A stretch of 56,299 nucleotides of DNA. It comes from Parasedimentitalea huanghaiensis (GTDB taxonomy: Bacteria > Pseudomonadota > Alphaproteobacteria > Rhodobacterales > Rhodobacteraceae). Where the stretch lies: positions 1 through 56,299 of the forward strand of contig NZ_WQLV01000020.1 in NCBI RefSeq assembly GCF_009753675.1, given 5' to 3'. The notes under the pieces are model-generated. The model was not told where the DNA came from. It made no database searches and saw nothing but the letters and a program-made list of their open reading frames with translations. Position 1 is the stretch's first letter; the number at the start of each line of letters is the position of its first letter. Made by a program: the position numbers and the translations under genes. Shown here one piece after another: positions 45,886 through 55,473 of this stretch.

Positions 45886-46413
45886 ATGATGAAGATCGCC
45901 TATACTATGGCCTCGGGGCGCGGTGACACTGATTTACTGCTGGCTGAGGTGGCGAAAGACCTGCAGGCGCAGGGGATCAAAACCTGTGGCACTGTGCAGA
46001 TCAACACAGACCGCGCCGACAGCCACCGCTGCGACATGGATGTGCAGGTACTACCGGATGGTCCGATAATCCGCATTTCGCAGTCGCTGGGCAAAGAGGC
46101 GCGCGGGTGTCGTCTGGACCCAAGCGCACTGGAAACCGCCATCGCTATGGCAAGCACCGGGCTGGACAACGGCGCTGAGGTTCTGATCGTCAATAAATTT
46201 GGCAAACATGAAGCTGAAGGGCGCGGGTTTCGCGATTTGATTGCCGAGGCACTGGCCTTGGGTATTCCTGTGCTGGTGGGGACCAACGCGATGAACAGGG
46301 CAGCGTTCGAAGAGTTTACGGGCGGCGCTGCCGTGGCCTTACCACCTGTGGCCAGTCAGTTGCTGTCGTGGGTGTGGACGCCGGGTCTCAATGAAGTCGA
46401 ATTGGCCAGCTAA
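45886..46413 (+). CDS. DUF2478 NTPase-like protein
   Basis: A 175-residue protein that I place in DUF2478, a family found beside molybdenum-enzyme and molybdate genes. It opens with KIAYTMASGRGDTDLLLAEVA, which resembles a P-loop variant, and has a conserved ILIVNKFGKHEAEGRGFRDLIAEAL-like block (VLIVNKFGKHEAEGRG here). It probably binds a nucleotide. The doublet ATGATG at 45886-45891 follows AAGGAAAAC; the frame further up overlaps moeA and is rejected. It ends the operon, 7 bases before the convergent M56 gene. A role in cofactor or metal delivery is inferred. Confidence 0.78.
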   Translation: MMKIAYTMASGRGDTDLLLAEVAKDLQAQGIKTCGTVQINTDRADSHRCDMDVQVLPDGPIIRISQSLGKEARGCRLDPSALETAIAMASTGLDNGAEVLIVNKFGKHEAEGRGFRDLIAEALALGIPVLVGTNAMNRAAFEEFTGGAAVALPPVASQLLSWVWTPGLNEVELAS

Positions 46414-46420
46414 GAGCTGA

Positions 46421-47554
46421 TCAATCGAGGGTTACCACAAACCCACCCTGAAAGGCGCTAATGCCATTAGAACTGCGACTGTTCATGCGTTCAAGGTTAA
46501 CGATGGTCGACAACATCAAACGGTCATGGCTCCAGTCACGGGGGCGCTGCATTAGCAGGGTTGTCGCCAGCACAGCACCGACCAGAAGCACTGAAAGCAT
46601 CGCCCAGCTGTTGCTGTGTTCACCTTGAAACTGCTTTGCCGTCACCGCCAAAATGCGCTGCTCCAGAGTGGCGCTGCGGCGGGTTTCACGACGATCCACG
46701 AGTGCTACGGCTGGGCTTTGCCGTGTGAAAAAGACGCGATCTTGGGCGGCCATTGCACAGGCGCGGATCAGACATTCACAGTAAGCGCGGGCGTCAAAAT
46801 GAGGCCGCGCCATCAGCGCTTGGTCACAGGCGTGTTCACGCAGGGTACGCACTTCACTGCGCCACAGGTAAAAGGCGGGGTTCCAAAACAGGATGGGCCG
46901 CAGGGTTTCCAGTAGAAACTCACATTCAATGTCGCGTTGGCGGAAATGTTGGAGTTCGTGGGCCACGGTCAGCCGCAAGTCGCGGCTGTCGTTCAATAGA
47001 GAGGAAGGCAAGACCACATACAGATTGAACACCCCGCGTGTGGAATAGGCCACCGAGGCGGTGTCACTGAAGCAAAGCTGAACCCGCCCGATCTGTTTCC
47101 ATAAGAAAGCCCTACGCAGGCTGCGCTGCAGACGCCAAACGGAGGTAATGACATGCAAAGTACAAAGCCCGGCACCAAAGAAAAAGACCAGGGCCAGTGC
47201 TTGGCTCCAAGGGAGCTGCTGGGTGAGCAGGTTACGCACCAGATCTTCACGCAGGCCCAGGATGGCTTCAAAATGGCTGGCGCTCATGCTGACATGGCCC
47301 TGCAAATATTGCGATACCAACAGATCGGAAATATTTGGCGGATGCGGTACAACCCAAGTGGTGAAAGCCAATGCCAGCAAAGGGGAGGCGATTAGCAACA
47401 CCGTCAGGCGATTGAGCAGTTTTAACTGAGGAAGAAACGCATTGCCCAGCCCTCTGCGCATCAGCAATCGCCGCAATCCAAGCCAGATCGCTGCACCGCC
47501 AAGCAGAAGTAAATTCAGGTCGATATAGGCGTTTAAAAGAGCCTCAGCTAGCAT
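46421..47554 (-). CDS. M56-family membrane metallopeptidase (BlaR1-like, no penicillin sensor)
   Basis: About 377 residues. Several N-terminal hydrophobic segments are followed by a zinc-peptidase motif HELQHFRQRDIE, with the downstream acidic residue around REHACDQ. A further membrane segment (AMLSVLLVGAVLATTLLM) lies near the C-terminus. It is far shorter than BlaR1/MecR1 and has no penicillin-binding sensor domain. I start at the ATG at 47554, which overlaps the blaI stop and has GGGGGA before it. It should cleave or inactivate the BlaI-type repressor in response to an unidentified membrane signal. Confidence 0.83.
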   Translation of the reverse strand: MLAEALLNAYIDLNLLLLGGAAIWLGLRRLLMRRGLGNAFLPQLKLLNRLTVLLIASPLLALAFTTWVVPHPPNISDLLVSQYLQGHVSMSASHFEAILGLREDLVRNLLTQQLPWSQALALVFFFGAGLCTLHVITSVWRLQRSLRRAFLWKQIGRVQLCFSDTASVAYSTRGVFNLYVVLPSSLLNDSRDLRLTVAHELQHFRQRDIECEFLLETLRPILFWNPAFYLWRSEVRTLREHACDQALMARPHFDARAYCECLIRACAMAAQDRVFFTRQSPAVALVDRRETRRSATLEQRILAVTAKQFQGEHSNSWAMLSVLLVGAVLATTLLMQRPRDWSHDRLMLSTIVNLERMNSRSSNGISAFQGGFVVTLD

Positions 47555-47939
47555 TGTCCCCCAACCTTTCATTCAAGAGCGCCCGCATCTCCACGAGCAT
47601 ATCGTCGGTCACCTCTTCATCGTCGACCAGACGCGCCACCAGCGCAGCAGGGGTGTCATTGAAGAGTTTGCTCGAAAGGTTTTTGAGTGTTGTTTTTTGA
47701 TAGTCTGCCTTGGGGACCGCAGCTCGGTAGATCAGCGAGCGGTCAAGGCGTTCACTGGCCAGAAACCCTTTTTGCTCCATGATTTTGAGCACTGTCGCCA
47801 CAGAGGTATAGGCGCGCTCCTGGACTTTGTTCAGTTCAGCCAAGATGTCACGCACAGTACCACCACCTGTTGCCCAGACCACGGTCATGAATTCGAGTTC
47901 AACCTCGGTCAGTAGCGAATTGTCCTGCTTTTTTCGCAT
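47544..47939 (-). CDS. BlaI/MecI-family repressor
   Basis: A 131-residue winged-helix regulator of the penicillinase-repressor family: LTEVELEFMTVVWATGGGTVRDILAEL, then YTSVATVLKIMEQKGFLASERLDRSLIYRA, then a dimerisation tail. It overlaps the M56 peptidase gene, the standard two-gene sensor/repressor arrangement. No beta-lactamase gene is adjacent, so the target is unknown. Autoregulation from the region 47940-48030 is likely. Confidence 0.9.
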   Translation of the reverse strand: MRKKQDNSLLTEVELEFMTVVWATGGGTVRDILAELNKVQERAYTSVATVLKIMEQKGFLASERLDRSLIYRAAVPKADYQKTTLKNLSSKLFNDTPAALVARLVDDEEVTDDMLVEMRALLNERLGDNAS

Positions 47940-48033
47940 TGGGTCTGGTGTCCGGTCCGTTTTTTTGTGGTTTCGCCATCTTAGGCAGGGGAGGGGTGTT
48001 TGAAAACTAAATTATTAGAGGATAGTTTGTTGA

Positions 48034-48069
48034 GCTGGATCAGAGGGCAGTTTTGCCCTCTGATCCAGC
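48034..48069 (-). terminator. Perfect 16-bp hairpin, likely terminator of the glycerol operon
   Basis: Bases 48034-48049 pair perfectly with 48054-48069 around a GTTT loop. It lies just beyond the 3' end of the DUF2160 gene on the minus strand and upstream of the blaI start. No strong T run follows, so termination may be incomplete or it may protect the 3' end of the message. Confidence 0.65.
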
Positions 48070-48086
48070 GTTGCGTACAGGTTGGG

Positions 48087-48364
48087 TTATACCTTGCGAA
48101 AGCAGAAGACCCCCCACCCAATGGACAGAACCAAGGGTCCCCACAATGGCATTCCGAACAGTCCCAGCCAGGCCAGGAATATATAGCTGGTGCCGAGCAG
48201 ACTGATGAATAGCCGGTCGCCGCGGGTGGTGGTGAGCCCCAGCACACCTTTGCGTTCGTCGCCGCCGGGATTGCGGATTTCAAGAAGGATCAGCACGCCG
48301 ATCGCAGAGAATATACCGATAAAGACCAGTGCTGTGGGCCAGGTCCAGGCCATCCATGAAAGCA

Positions 48365-48365
<1 letters not shown>
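48087..48365 (-). CDS. glpU: DUF2160 small membrane protein of the glycerol ABC transporter
   Basis: A 92-residue integral membrane protein with two or three hydrophobic segments (WPTALVFIGIFSAIGVLILLEI, then SLLGTSYIFLAWLGLFGMPLWGPLVLS). It fits DUF2160, found in rhizobial-type glycerol transporter operons (glpSTPQUV of R. leguminosarum). It overlaps the preceding permease stop by one base and ends the operon. Its part in transport is not known to me. Confidence 0.82.
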
Positions 48366-49162
<797 letters not shown>

Positions 49163-49176
49163 CTCCACGGTCTCCT

Positions 49177-50040
49177 TTAGTTCAGGTCGTCTTTGGTCAT
49201 CAGCGTGTAGAACAGCCAAGAAACCAAGAGAGTGATTGCAAAGTAGATCAGCGACATCGCCGCCGCCGGGCCGAGGTCAAACTGGCCAAGGGCGCGTTTG
49301 ACCAAGTCGATGGACAGCAGCGTGGTCGAGTTGCCAGGGCCGCCACCGGTCAGCACAAAGGGCTCGGTGTAGATGTTGAAACTGTCCATGAACCGCAGCA
49401 GGATAGCGATGGTCAGCACCGGTTTCATCTTGGGCAGTTGGATGAACCGGAACACGGACCAGTTGGAGGCTCCGTCGATCTTGGCAGCCTGATAGTAGGC
49501 ATCCGGGATCGAGACCAGACCGGCGTAGGCCAGCAGCACCACAAGCGAGGTCCAGTGCCAGACATCCATCGTAATGATGGTGATCCAGGCGGCAATCGGA
49601 TCCTGTGTCATATCGTACTGAATACCCAGCACATTGTTCAGGAAATACCCCAGCAAGCCAATGTCGGGCAGGGTGAAGATGTTCCACATTGCCCCAACCA
49701 CGTTCCATGGGATCAACATCGGCAGCGCCATCAGCACCAGACAGACCGGCACCCAGATGCCTTGCCGTGGCATCGCCAGGGCAATGGCAATACCCAGTGG
49801 AATTTCGATTATCAGGATCAAGCCAGTGAACATGAACTGACGCCCCAGCGCCTTATAGAACCGCTCTTCGGTCAGCAATTGCTGGAACCAGTCCAGCCCC
49901 TGCCACAGGAACACGTTGTTGCCAAAAGTTTCCTGCACCGAATAGTTGACCACCGTCATCATCGGGATCAGTGCGTTAAAGGCGACCAGCACCAACACCG
50001 GCAGCACAAAGAACCAGGCCTTCTGGTTTACGGTTTTCAT
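49177..50040 (-). CDS. glpP: Glycerol ABC transporter, permease GlpP
   Basis: A 287-residue MalF-type permease with about six hydrophobic segments and the EAA-like loop SIPDAYYQAAKIDGASNWSVFRFIQLPKM. Its start overlaps the stop of the ATPase gene glpT by four bases. The gene set with two ATPases, DUF2160 and a large binding protein identifies the glycerol class rather than a generic sugar importer. Confidence 0.86.
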   Translation of the reverse strand: MKTVNQKAWFFVLPVLVLVAFNALIPMMTVVNYSVQETFGNNVFLWQGLDWFQQLLTEERFYKALGRQFMFTGLILIIEIPLGIAIALAMPRQGIWVPVCLVLMALPMLIPWNVVGAMWNIFTLPDIGLLGYFLNNVLGIQYDMTQDPIAAWITIITMDVWHWTSLVVLLAYAGLVSIPDAYYQAAKIDGASNWSVFRFIQLPKMKPVLTIAILLRFMDSFNIYTEPFVLTGGGPGNSTTLLSIDLVKRALGQFDLGPAAAMSLIYFAITLLVSWLFYTLMTKDDLN

Positions 50041-51122
50041 GACTGTGCCTCTTGCGATTGGGTGGCAATCCAGCCGTCGACATACAGTCGGGTCTGGTTT
50101 TGTTGGAAACTGAGAAACACAGGCGAACCTTTTTCGGGGCCTGCACCGTCAATGATGGCGCTGATCTTGCTGCCGTTTGCGTCACATTCCACCACTGTAT
50201 GGCGGCCAACGTCTGAAACCTTGCTGACCGTGGCGGCCAAGCCGCTGGCGGCGAGCGTCACAAATTCGGGGCGAATGCCGATTTCTGTGCGGCCGCTGGG
50301 CTCGCCGATAATGGCGCCTTCCAGAGCAACCAGTTGATCACCGAAATAGGCCTGCCCGTCTGACAATGTACAGGGCAGCACGTTCATACCGGGCGAGCCG
50401 ATGAAATGACCAACAAAGGTATGTGCGGGGCGCTCGAACAGTTCAACCGGGGTGCCGATCTGAACAACTTCGCCGTCCTGCATCACCACCACCTGATCGG
50501 CAAAGGTCAGTGCCTCGGTCTGGTCGTGGGTGACGTAGATCATCGTCGCTTTGATGCGCTGATGCAGTTCTTTCAACTTGGATCGCAATTTCCACTTTAG
50601 ATGTGGGTCGATCACTGTGAGCGGCTCATCGAACATCACAACGTTGACGTCTTCGCGGACCAAACCGCGCCCCATCGAGATTTTCTGCTTGTTGTCCGGA
50701 CTTAGGCCTGCGGCCTTGGTGTCCAGCATGTCGGTGACTTCCAGCATCTCGGCAATTGCCATAACACGCTTGTTGACCGTTTCTTCGTCACGGCCACGGT
50801 TACGCAGCGGGAAGGCGAGGTTATCGTAAACCGTCATGGTGTCGTAGATTACCGGGAACTGGAACACCTGCGCGATGTTGCGTTTGTCCGGTGCGAGTTC
50901 TGTTACGTCCTTACCATCAAACAGGATTTGTCCTTCGGAGGGGACAAGCAAGCCGGAAATGATGTTGAGCAGGGTGGATTTGCCACAGCCAGAAGGCCCC
51001 AGCAGTGCATAGGCCCCGCCATCGTTCCAGTCGAGATCGATTTCCTTCAGCGCATAGTCCGACGGTTGTTTGGGGGTGGGGTAGTAGCTGTGACGCAGCT
51101 TGGAGAGTGTAATTTTAGCCAT
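50037..51122 (-). CDS. glpT: Glycerol ABC transporter, ATP-binding protein GlpT
   Basis: A 361-residue ATPase of the MalK type. It has Walker A GPSGCGKSTL, Q-loop QVFQFPVIYDTMTVYDNLAFPL and Walker B NVVMFDEPLTVID. The signature is divergent, LSPDNKQKISMGRGLV in place of LSGGQ. A C-terminal regulatory TOBE-like domain follows (about 240-355). It pairs with the second ATPase GlpS 9 bases upstream. The name follows the R. leguminosarum scheme and is not the E. coli glycerol-3-phosphate antiporter. Confidence 0.86.
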   Translation of the reverse strand: MAKITLSKLRHSYYPTPKQPSDYALKEIDLDWNDGGAYALLGPSGCGKSTLLNIISGLLVPSEGQILFDGKDVTELAPDKRNIAQVFQFPVIYDTMTVYDNLAFPLRNRGRDEETVNKRVMAIAEMLEVTDMLDTKAAGLSPDNKQKISMGRGLVREDVNVVMFDEPLTVIDPHLKWKLRSKLKELHQRIKATMIYVTHDQTEALTFADQVVVMQDGEVVQIGTPVELFERPAHTFVGHFIGSPGMNVLPCTLSDGQAYFGDQLVALEGAIIGEPSGRTEIGIRPEFVTLAASGLAATVSKVSDVGRHTVVECDANGSKISAIIDGAGPEKGSPVFLSFQQNQTRLYVDGWIATQSQEAQS

Positions 51123-51131
51123 TATTGCGCC

Positions 51132-52196
51132 TCACGCCACGCGGGAGCCATCGGGGGCAAAGACATATGCCGCCGTGGGGTCCATAAAGAATTCATGCAT
51201 TTCGCCCACCTGATAGGGGTGAACACCGGGGGCCAGCGACACCCAGCTGCCAGTGCCCATCTCAAAGTGGGCGCTGCTTTCGGAGCCAGACAATTCCGTC
51301 ACCTGGACGCGACCAGACATGCGAACTTTGGCTTTGTCGTTTGCAATTGGCACAATGTGGTGCGGACGAATTGCAATGGTGTAATCACCATCCGACAGGC
51401 CTGCTGCCTCACCGGTCAGTTCCCAGCTTACCCCTGCGTTCAGGGTGGCTGTTGAACCTTGTTTGACAATAGCGGCCGTATTGATTGGCGGGTCCGAGAA
51501 GACGGCGGCGGCAGACACATTCGCCGGATTGCGGTAAATGTCGGCGGTGACGCCAAACTGGGTTACATGGCCATCTTCCATCAATGCGGTTTGACCGCCC
51601 AGCAATAGAGCCTCTTCCGGCTCTGATGTGGCATAGACTACCACGGCGCCACGGCCAGCAAACAGCTCGGGCAACTGATCGCGCAGCTCTTCGCGCAACT
51701 TGTAGTCAAGGTTGGCCAGCGGCTCGTCGAGGAAGACGGCCTTGCTTTCTTTGGCGATGGCACGGGCCAGCGCGGTGCGCTGCTGCTGGCCACCGGACAA
51801 TTCATGTGGCATCCGCTGCAGCATTGGCCGCAACTGCAGAATATCGGCAGCCTCTTCGACGCGGCCCTGGATTTCAGACTTGGCCATGCCCGCAACCTTG
51901 AGCGGCGAGGCGATGTTTTCATACACAGTCATGTGCGGGTAGTTGATGAAAAACTGGTGCACCAAAGAGATGTTGCGTTTCTGAGTGTTGAGCTTGGATA
52001 CGTTCTGACCATCCATCCAGATCTCACCGCTGGCCAATGGGTCAAGCCCTGCCATCAGTTTGATCAGAGAGGTCTTACCAGATCCAGTTGCGCCCAACAG
52101 GACATTGAAGTGACCGGGGTGCAGGATCAGGGAAGTTTCCTTGACGTGCAAATTGGCGCCGACGCGCTTGGTCACGGATTTTAATTCGAGAGCCAT
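51132..52196 (-). CDS. glpS: Glycerol ABC transporter, ATP-binding protein GlpS
   Basis: A 354-residue ATPase with Walker A GATGSGKTSL, signature HELSGGQQQRTALARAI, Walker B AVFLDEPLANLD and a C-terminal regulatory domain. In place of the usual H-loop region (YVTHD in GlpT) it reads YATSEPEEAL, so the switch histidine is replaced. With the divergent signature in GlpT, this suggests an asymmetric pair with one competent and one degenerate ATP site. Confidence 0.86.
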   Translation of the reverse strand: MALELKSVTKRVGANLHVKETSLILHPGHFNVLLGATGSGKTSLIKLMAGLDPLASGEIWMDGQNVSKLNTQKRNISLVHQFFINYPHMTVYENIASPLKVAGMAKSEIQGRVEEAADILQLRPMLQRMPHELSGGQQQRTALARAIAKESKAVFLDEPLANLDYKLREELRDQLPELFAGRGAVVVYATSEPEEALLLGGQTALMEDGHVTQFGVTADIYRNPANVSAAAVFSDPPINTAAIVKQGSTATLNAGVSWELTGEAAGLSDGDYTIAIRPHHIVPIANDKAKVRMSGRVQVTELSGSESSAHFEMGTGSWVSLAPGVHPYQVGEMHEFFMDPTAAYVFAPDGSRVA

Positions 52197-52258
52197 CTTG
52201 GTGGGGCTTTCCGGCAGGTGGCCTGTTGCGCGCGATGTTGCGCGTTCTTGGGATAATG

Positions 52259-52289
52259 TGCCCCAGAGACCGAGGGGATCTCTGGGGCA
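52259..52289 (-). other. Hairpin between glpV and glpS
   Basis: TGCCCCAGAGA at 52259-52269 pairs perfectly with TCTCTGGGGCA at 52279-52289 around nine bases, in the 138-base gap after glpV. It probably lets the binding-protein message accumulate above those of the ATPases and permeases. Structure seen, role inferred. Confidence 0.6.
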
Positions 52290-52334
52290 ACAGGGCTGAA
52301 CAATTGCTGGGTTCAGCCCATCAGGGAGGTCCTG

Positions 52335-54068
52335 TTACTTAGTGGCCCAACGCGCGACCAGATCGTCATAGTTGACTGTCTGACCAGCTGGTTTTTCGTT
52401 GTCCAACATTGGCTTGGCGCCACCATTGGCCATCCACCAGTCTGCGTCTTTTTCGTCATTCAGACGTGGACCACAACCACCGTAGACATTGGCAGCCTCA
52501 TCGGCGCGCTGCATGCGGCCCATGGTGATGTCCATTTCTTCGGCCAGACGATCCATGGCTTCCTGTGGTGTGAACGCACCCGAGTTGACGTCACCAATCT
52601 GCTGCCACCAGATCTGGGCCAGCTTTGGATAGTCAGGAACGTTGATACCAGTCGGCGACCAGGCAACACGATCAGGCGAACGGTAGAATTCTACCAGACC
52701 ACCCAGTTTACCAGCCCGCTCCGAGAAGCTCTCGTGGTTGATCGAGCTGTCGCGGATGAAGGTCAGGCCAACGTGGCTTTTCTTCACGTCCACAGTCTTG
52801 GACACGACGAACTGCGAGTAGAGCCATGCGGCCTTGGCACGATCCAGAGGCGTAGACTTGAGGATTGTCCAGGAACCAACGTCCTGATACCCAACCTTCT
52901 GGCCTTCTTCCCAGTATGGGCCGTGTGGGCTTGGGGCCATCCGCCATAGTGGCGTGCCTTCGGCGTCAACTGTGTTGTTGCCTTCGGACTGTGGCTTCAC
53001 CATGTCGGCGGTGAATGCTGTGTACCAGAAGATCTGCTGAGCAACGTTGCCTTGCGACAGGGCTGGCAGGGACTGGTAGAAGTCAAAGGAGGCCGCACCT
53101 GGAGGCGCATAGGCCCGCAGCCATTCGTCCCATTTGCGGATCGCATAAACCGCAGCCGGACCGTTTGCAGCACCACCACGGGTGACACTTGCGCCCGATG
53201 GGTTACAGGAACCGGCTTCCATGCGGATGCCCCATTCGTCGATTGGCACACCGTTTGGCTCACCTTTTGAGCCAGCACCGGCCATTGAAAGCCAGGCATC
53301 GGTCATACGCCAGCCAAGGTCAGGCGCGCGCTTACCATAGTCCATGTGACCATAGATGGCTGTGCCGTCGATTTCCTTGACGTCCTTGGAGAAGAACTCA
53401 GCGATGTCCTCATAGGCTGACCAGTTGACGGGAACGCCCAGATCATAGCCGTACTTGGCTTTGAACGCTTCCTGCAGATCGGCGCGGTCGAACCAGTCCT
53501 TGCGGAACCAGTACAGGTTGGCGAACTGCTGATCGGGCAGCTGGTACAGATCCCCATCGGGGCCAGTGGTGAACTGGGTGCCCATAAAATCTTCGAGATC
53601 CAGACCGGGGTTGGTCACGTCAGCGCCTTCGCCTGCCATAAAGTCGGTCAGGTTGTAAGCCAGTTGCAGACGCGAGTGGGTGCCGATCAGATCCGAGTCA
53701 TTGACGTAAGCGTCATAGAGGTTCCGTTGCGTTTGCATTTGGGTCTGAACCGCCTGCACAACTTCGCCTTCACCCAGAATCTGGTGGTTGACCTTGATGC
53801 CAGTGATTTCCTCAAAGGCTTTGGTCAAAACTTCGGATTCATAGCTGTGTGTCGGAATGCCTTCGGACAGCACGTTGATTTCCATGCCGGAAAAAGGCGC
53901 AGCGGCTTGGATGAACCATTGCATTTCCGCCAGCTGTTCGTCCTTGGTCAGAACCGAGGGCTGGAATTCCTCGTCAATCCATTTGTTGGCAGCGGCCTCA
54001 TCGGCATGCCCTATTGATCCCGCAACTACAGCAGACGCTGCAACAGCGGAGAGAAGATACTTGCGCAT
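52335..54068 (-). CDS. glpV: Glycerol ABC transporter, periplasmic binding protein GlpV
   Basis: A 577-residue extracellular solute-binding protein, longer than most sugar-binding proteins and of the length usual for GlpV. The signal peptide (YLLSAVAASAVVAGSIGHA before DEA) is clear and GGGAGGTGACAAG precedes the ATG at 54068. Family-like segments include LYQLPDQQFANLYWFRKDWFDRADL and SWTILKSTPLDRAKAAWLYSQFVVSKT. It heads the operon glpV-S-T-P-Q-U, whereas in R. leguminosarum the binding-protein gene comes last. No glpD, glpK or glpR is in the window. The AT-rich 262-base gap upstream should hold the promoter. Confidence 0.88.
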   Translation of the reverse strand: MRKYLLSAVAASAVVAGSIGHADEAAANKWIDEEFQPSVLTKDEQLAEMQWFIQAAAPFSGMEINVLSEGIPTHSYESEVLTKAFEEITGIKVNHQILGEGEVVQAVQTQMQTQRNLYDAYVNDSDLIGTHSRLQLAYNLTDFMAGEGADVTNPGLDLEDFMGTQFTTGPDGDLYQLPDQQFANLYWFRKDWFDRADLQEAFKAKYGYDLGVPVNWSAYEDIAEFFSKDVKEIDGTAIYGHMDYGKRAPDLGWRMTDAWLSMAGAGSKGEPNGVPIDEWGIRMEAGSCNPSGASVTRGGAANGPAAVYAIRKWDEWLRAYAPPGAASFDFYQSLPALSQGNVAQQIFWYTAFTADMVKPQSEGNNTVDAEGTPLWRMAPSPHGPYWEEGQKVGYQDVGSWTILKSTPLDRAKAAWLYSQFVVSKTVDVKKSHVGLTFIRDSSINHESFSERAGKLGGLVEFYRSPDRVAWSPTGINVPDYPKLAQIWWQQIGDVNSGAFTPQEAMDRLAEEMDITMGRMQRADEAANVYGGCGPRLNDEKDADWWMANGGAKPMLDNEKPAGQTVNYDDLVARWATK

Positions 54069-54330
54069 CTTGTCACCTCCCTAAGGTATAATATGTCAGA
54101 AATGCTCTGCGGCACCTGACTGTTACATAGCTTTCATTTGATCTTCGTTTTTGTCAAACTAATTTTTTAGTAAGTTGTATTTCTTTGATTTTGTTTGAAA
54201 AATTTCGAAAGCAATTATTGGTACTTGGCTGGTATCTTACACGTGATTCACAGATTCTGTGATGACGAAGCAAGTCCTGCCCTCCTAAAAAGAGGTCGCT
54301 GCCCCTCTGGTTTCCCTCTATGCAGGGCCC

Positions 54331-55449
54331 ATGATGACAGACACTGAATTCGATATTTTCCTCGTGGCAGCGCCCGGAACCGAAACAGCCCTGCGGGACG
54401 AAGCCCGCGAAAAGGGGTTCAAATCGCCGCAAATCCTGCCCGGAGGTGTGACTGTTAAAGGCACATGGGGTGAGGTTTGGCGTGCTAATCTGCACCTGCG
54501 CGGGGCGGCTCGCGTACTGGCGCGCATCGGTGAAATCCGCGCCTTTCACCTGGCCCAACTGGACAAACGTGCCCGCAAATTCCCCTGGGGGGATGTGCTG
54601 CGCCCGGATGTGCCGGTTAAGGTCGAAGTGACAACCAACAAAAAGTCCAAGATTTATCATGCAGGGGCCGCCATCCAGCGGTTTGAAAAGGCCATCACCG
54701 AAGAGTTGGGCGCGCCGATTTCCAACGAGGCTGAGGTCCGTATCAAGGTCCGTATCGACGACAATCTCTGCATCATCAGTATTGATACCTCGGGTGAGGC
54801 CCTGCACAAGCGCGGCCACAAGCCCGCTGTTGGCAAGGCACCCATGCGGGAAAATCTGGCGGCGATGTTCCTGCGCCAATGCGATTATGATGGCAAAGAA
54901 CCGGTGGTTGACCCAATGTGTGGATCCGGCACCTTTGTGATCGAAGCGGCGGAAATTGCCATGGGGCTGATCCCCGGCCGCAGCCGCAGTTTTGCCTTTG
55001 AACAACTGGCCAATTTTGATGAAGCAGCGTGGCAACAGATGCGCAGTGCAGGGCAGGGGGCTGAGACGGAACTCCGGTTCTACGGTTCAGACCGCAACGC
55101 AGGCGTGATCGACAGCACCATAACCAACGCCGAGCGCGCTGGCGTCGATGGCTGTACAGTCTTCACCCATCAAGCCGTCAGTGATCTGATGCCACCCGAA
55201 GGTCAGCCGGGTCTGGTCATCGTGAACCCACCTTATGGGGCCCGGATTGGCAATAAGAAACTGCTCTATGCCCTGTACGGCGCTTTGGGCAAAACGCTCA
55301 GCACCCGGTTTTCTGGCTGGCGTGTTGGTATCATCACCAGCGAGCCGGGCTTGGCCAAGGCCACCGGCCTGCCGTTCCTGCCAACGGGCGCTGCTGTTGC
55401 TCACGGTGGCATAAAAATCCGCCTGTTTCAGACTGCACCATTACCCTGA
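54331..55449 (+). CDS. THUMP-domain RNA guanine-N2 methyltransferase (RlmL N-terminal type)
   Basis: A 372-residue SAM-dependent methyltransferase. The N-terminal THUMP domain (about 45-160) is followed by a Rossmann methyltransferase with VVDPMCGSGTFVIEAA and the catalytic NPPYGARIG motif. It resembles the N-terminal methyltransferase half of E. coli RlmL, which makes m2G2445 in 23S rRNA; the C-terminal RlmK-type half is absent, as is common in alphaproteobacteria. Tandem ATGs occur at 54331 and 54334. It is divergent from glpV and seems a single-gene unit with its own terminator. Confidence 0.88.
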   Translation: MMTDTEFDIFLVAAPGTETALRDEAREKGFKSPQILPGGVTVKGTWGEVWRANLHLRGAARVLARIGEIRAFHLAQLDKRARKFPWGDVLRPDVPVKVEVTTNKKSKIYHAGAAIQRFEKAITEELGAPISNEAEVRIKVRIDDNLCIISIDTSGEALHKRGHKPAVGKAPMRENLAAMFLRQCDYDGKEPVVDPMCGSGTFVIEAAEIAMGLIPGRSRSFAFEQLANFDEAAWQQMRSAGQGAETELRFYGSDRNAGVIDSTITNAERAGVDGCTVFTHQAVSDLMPPEGQPGLVIVNPPYGARIGNKKLLYALYGALGKTLSTRFSGWRVGIITSEPGLAKATGLPFLPTGAAVAHGGIKIRLFQTAPLP

Positions 55450-55454
55450 AGGGC

Positions 55455-55473
55455 GCACACTCCCTGAGGGTGC
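55455..55473 (+). terminator. Terminator after the methyltransferase gene
   Basis: An eight-pair stem with one mismatch (55455-55462 with 55466-55473, loop CCT) starts 5 bases after the stop codon and is followed by TTTCCTT, a plausible rho-independent terminator. Confidence 0.55.

Noticed and set aside
46421-47939. Beta-lactam resistance locus
   Set aside because: The M56 protein lacks the penicillin-binding sensor and no beta-lactamase or PBP2a-like gene is present.
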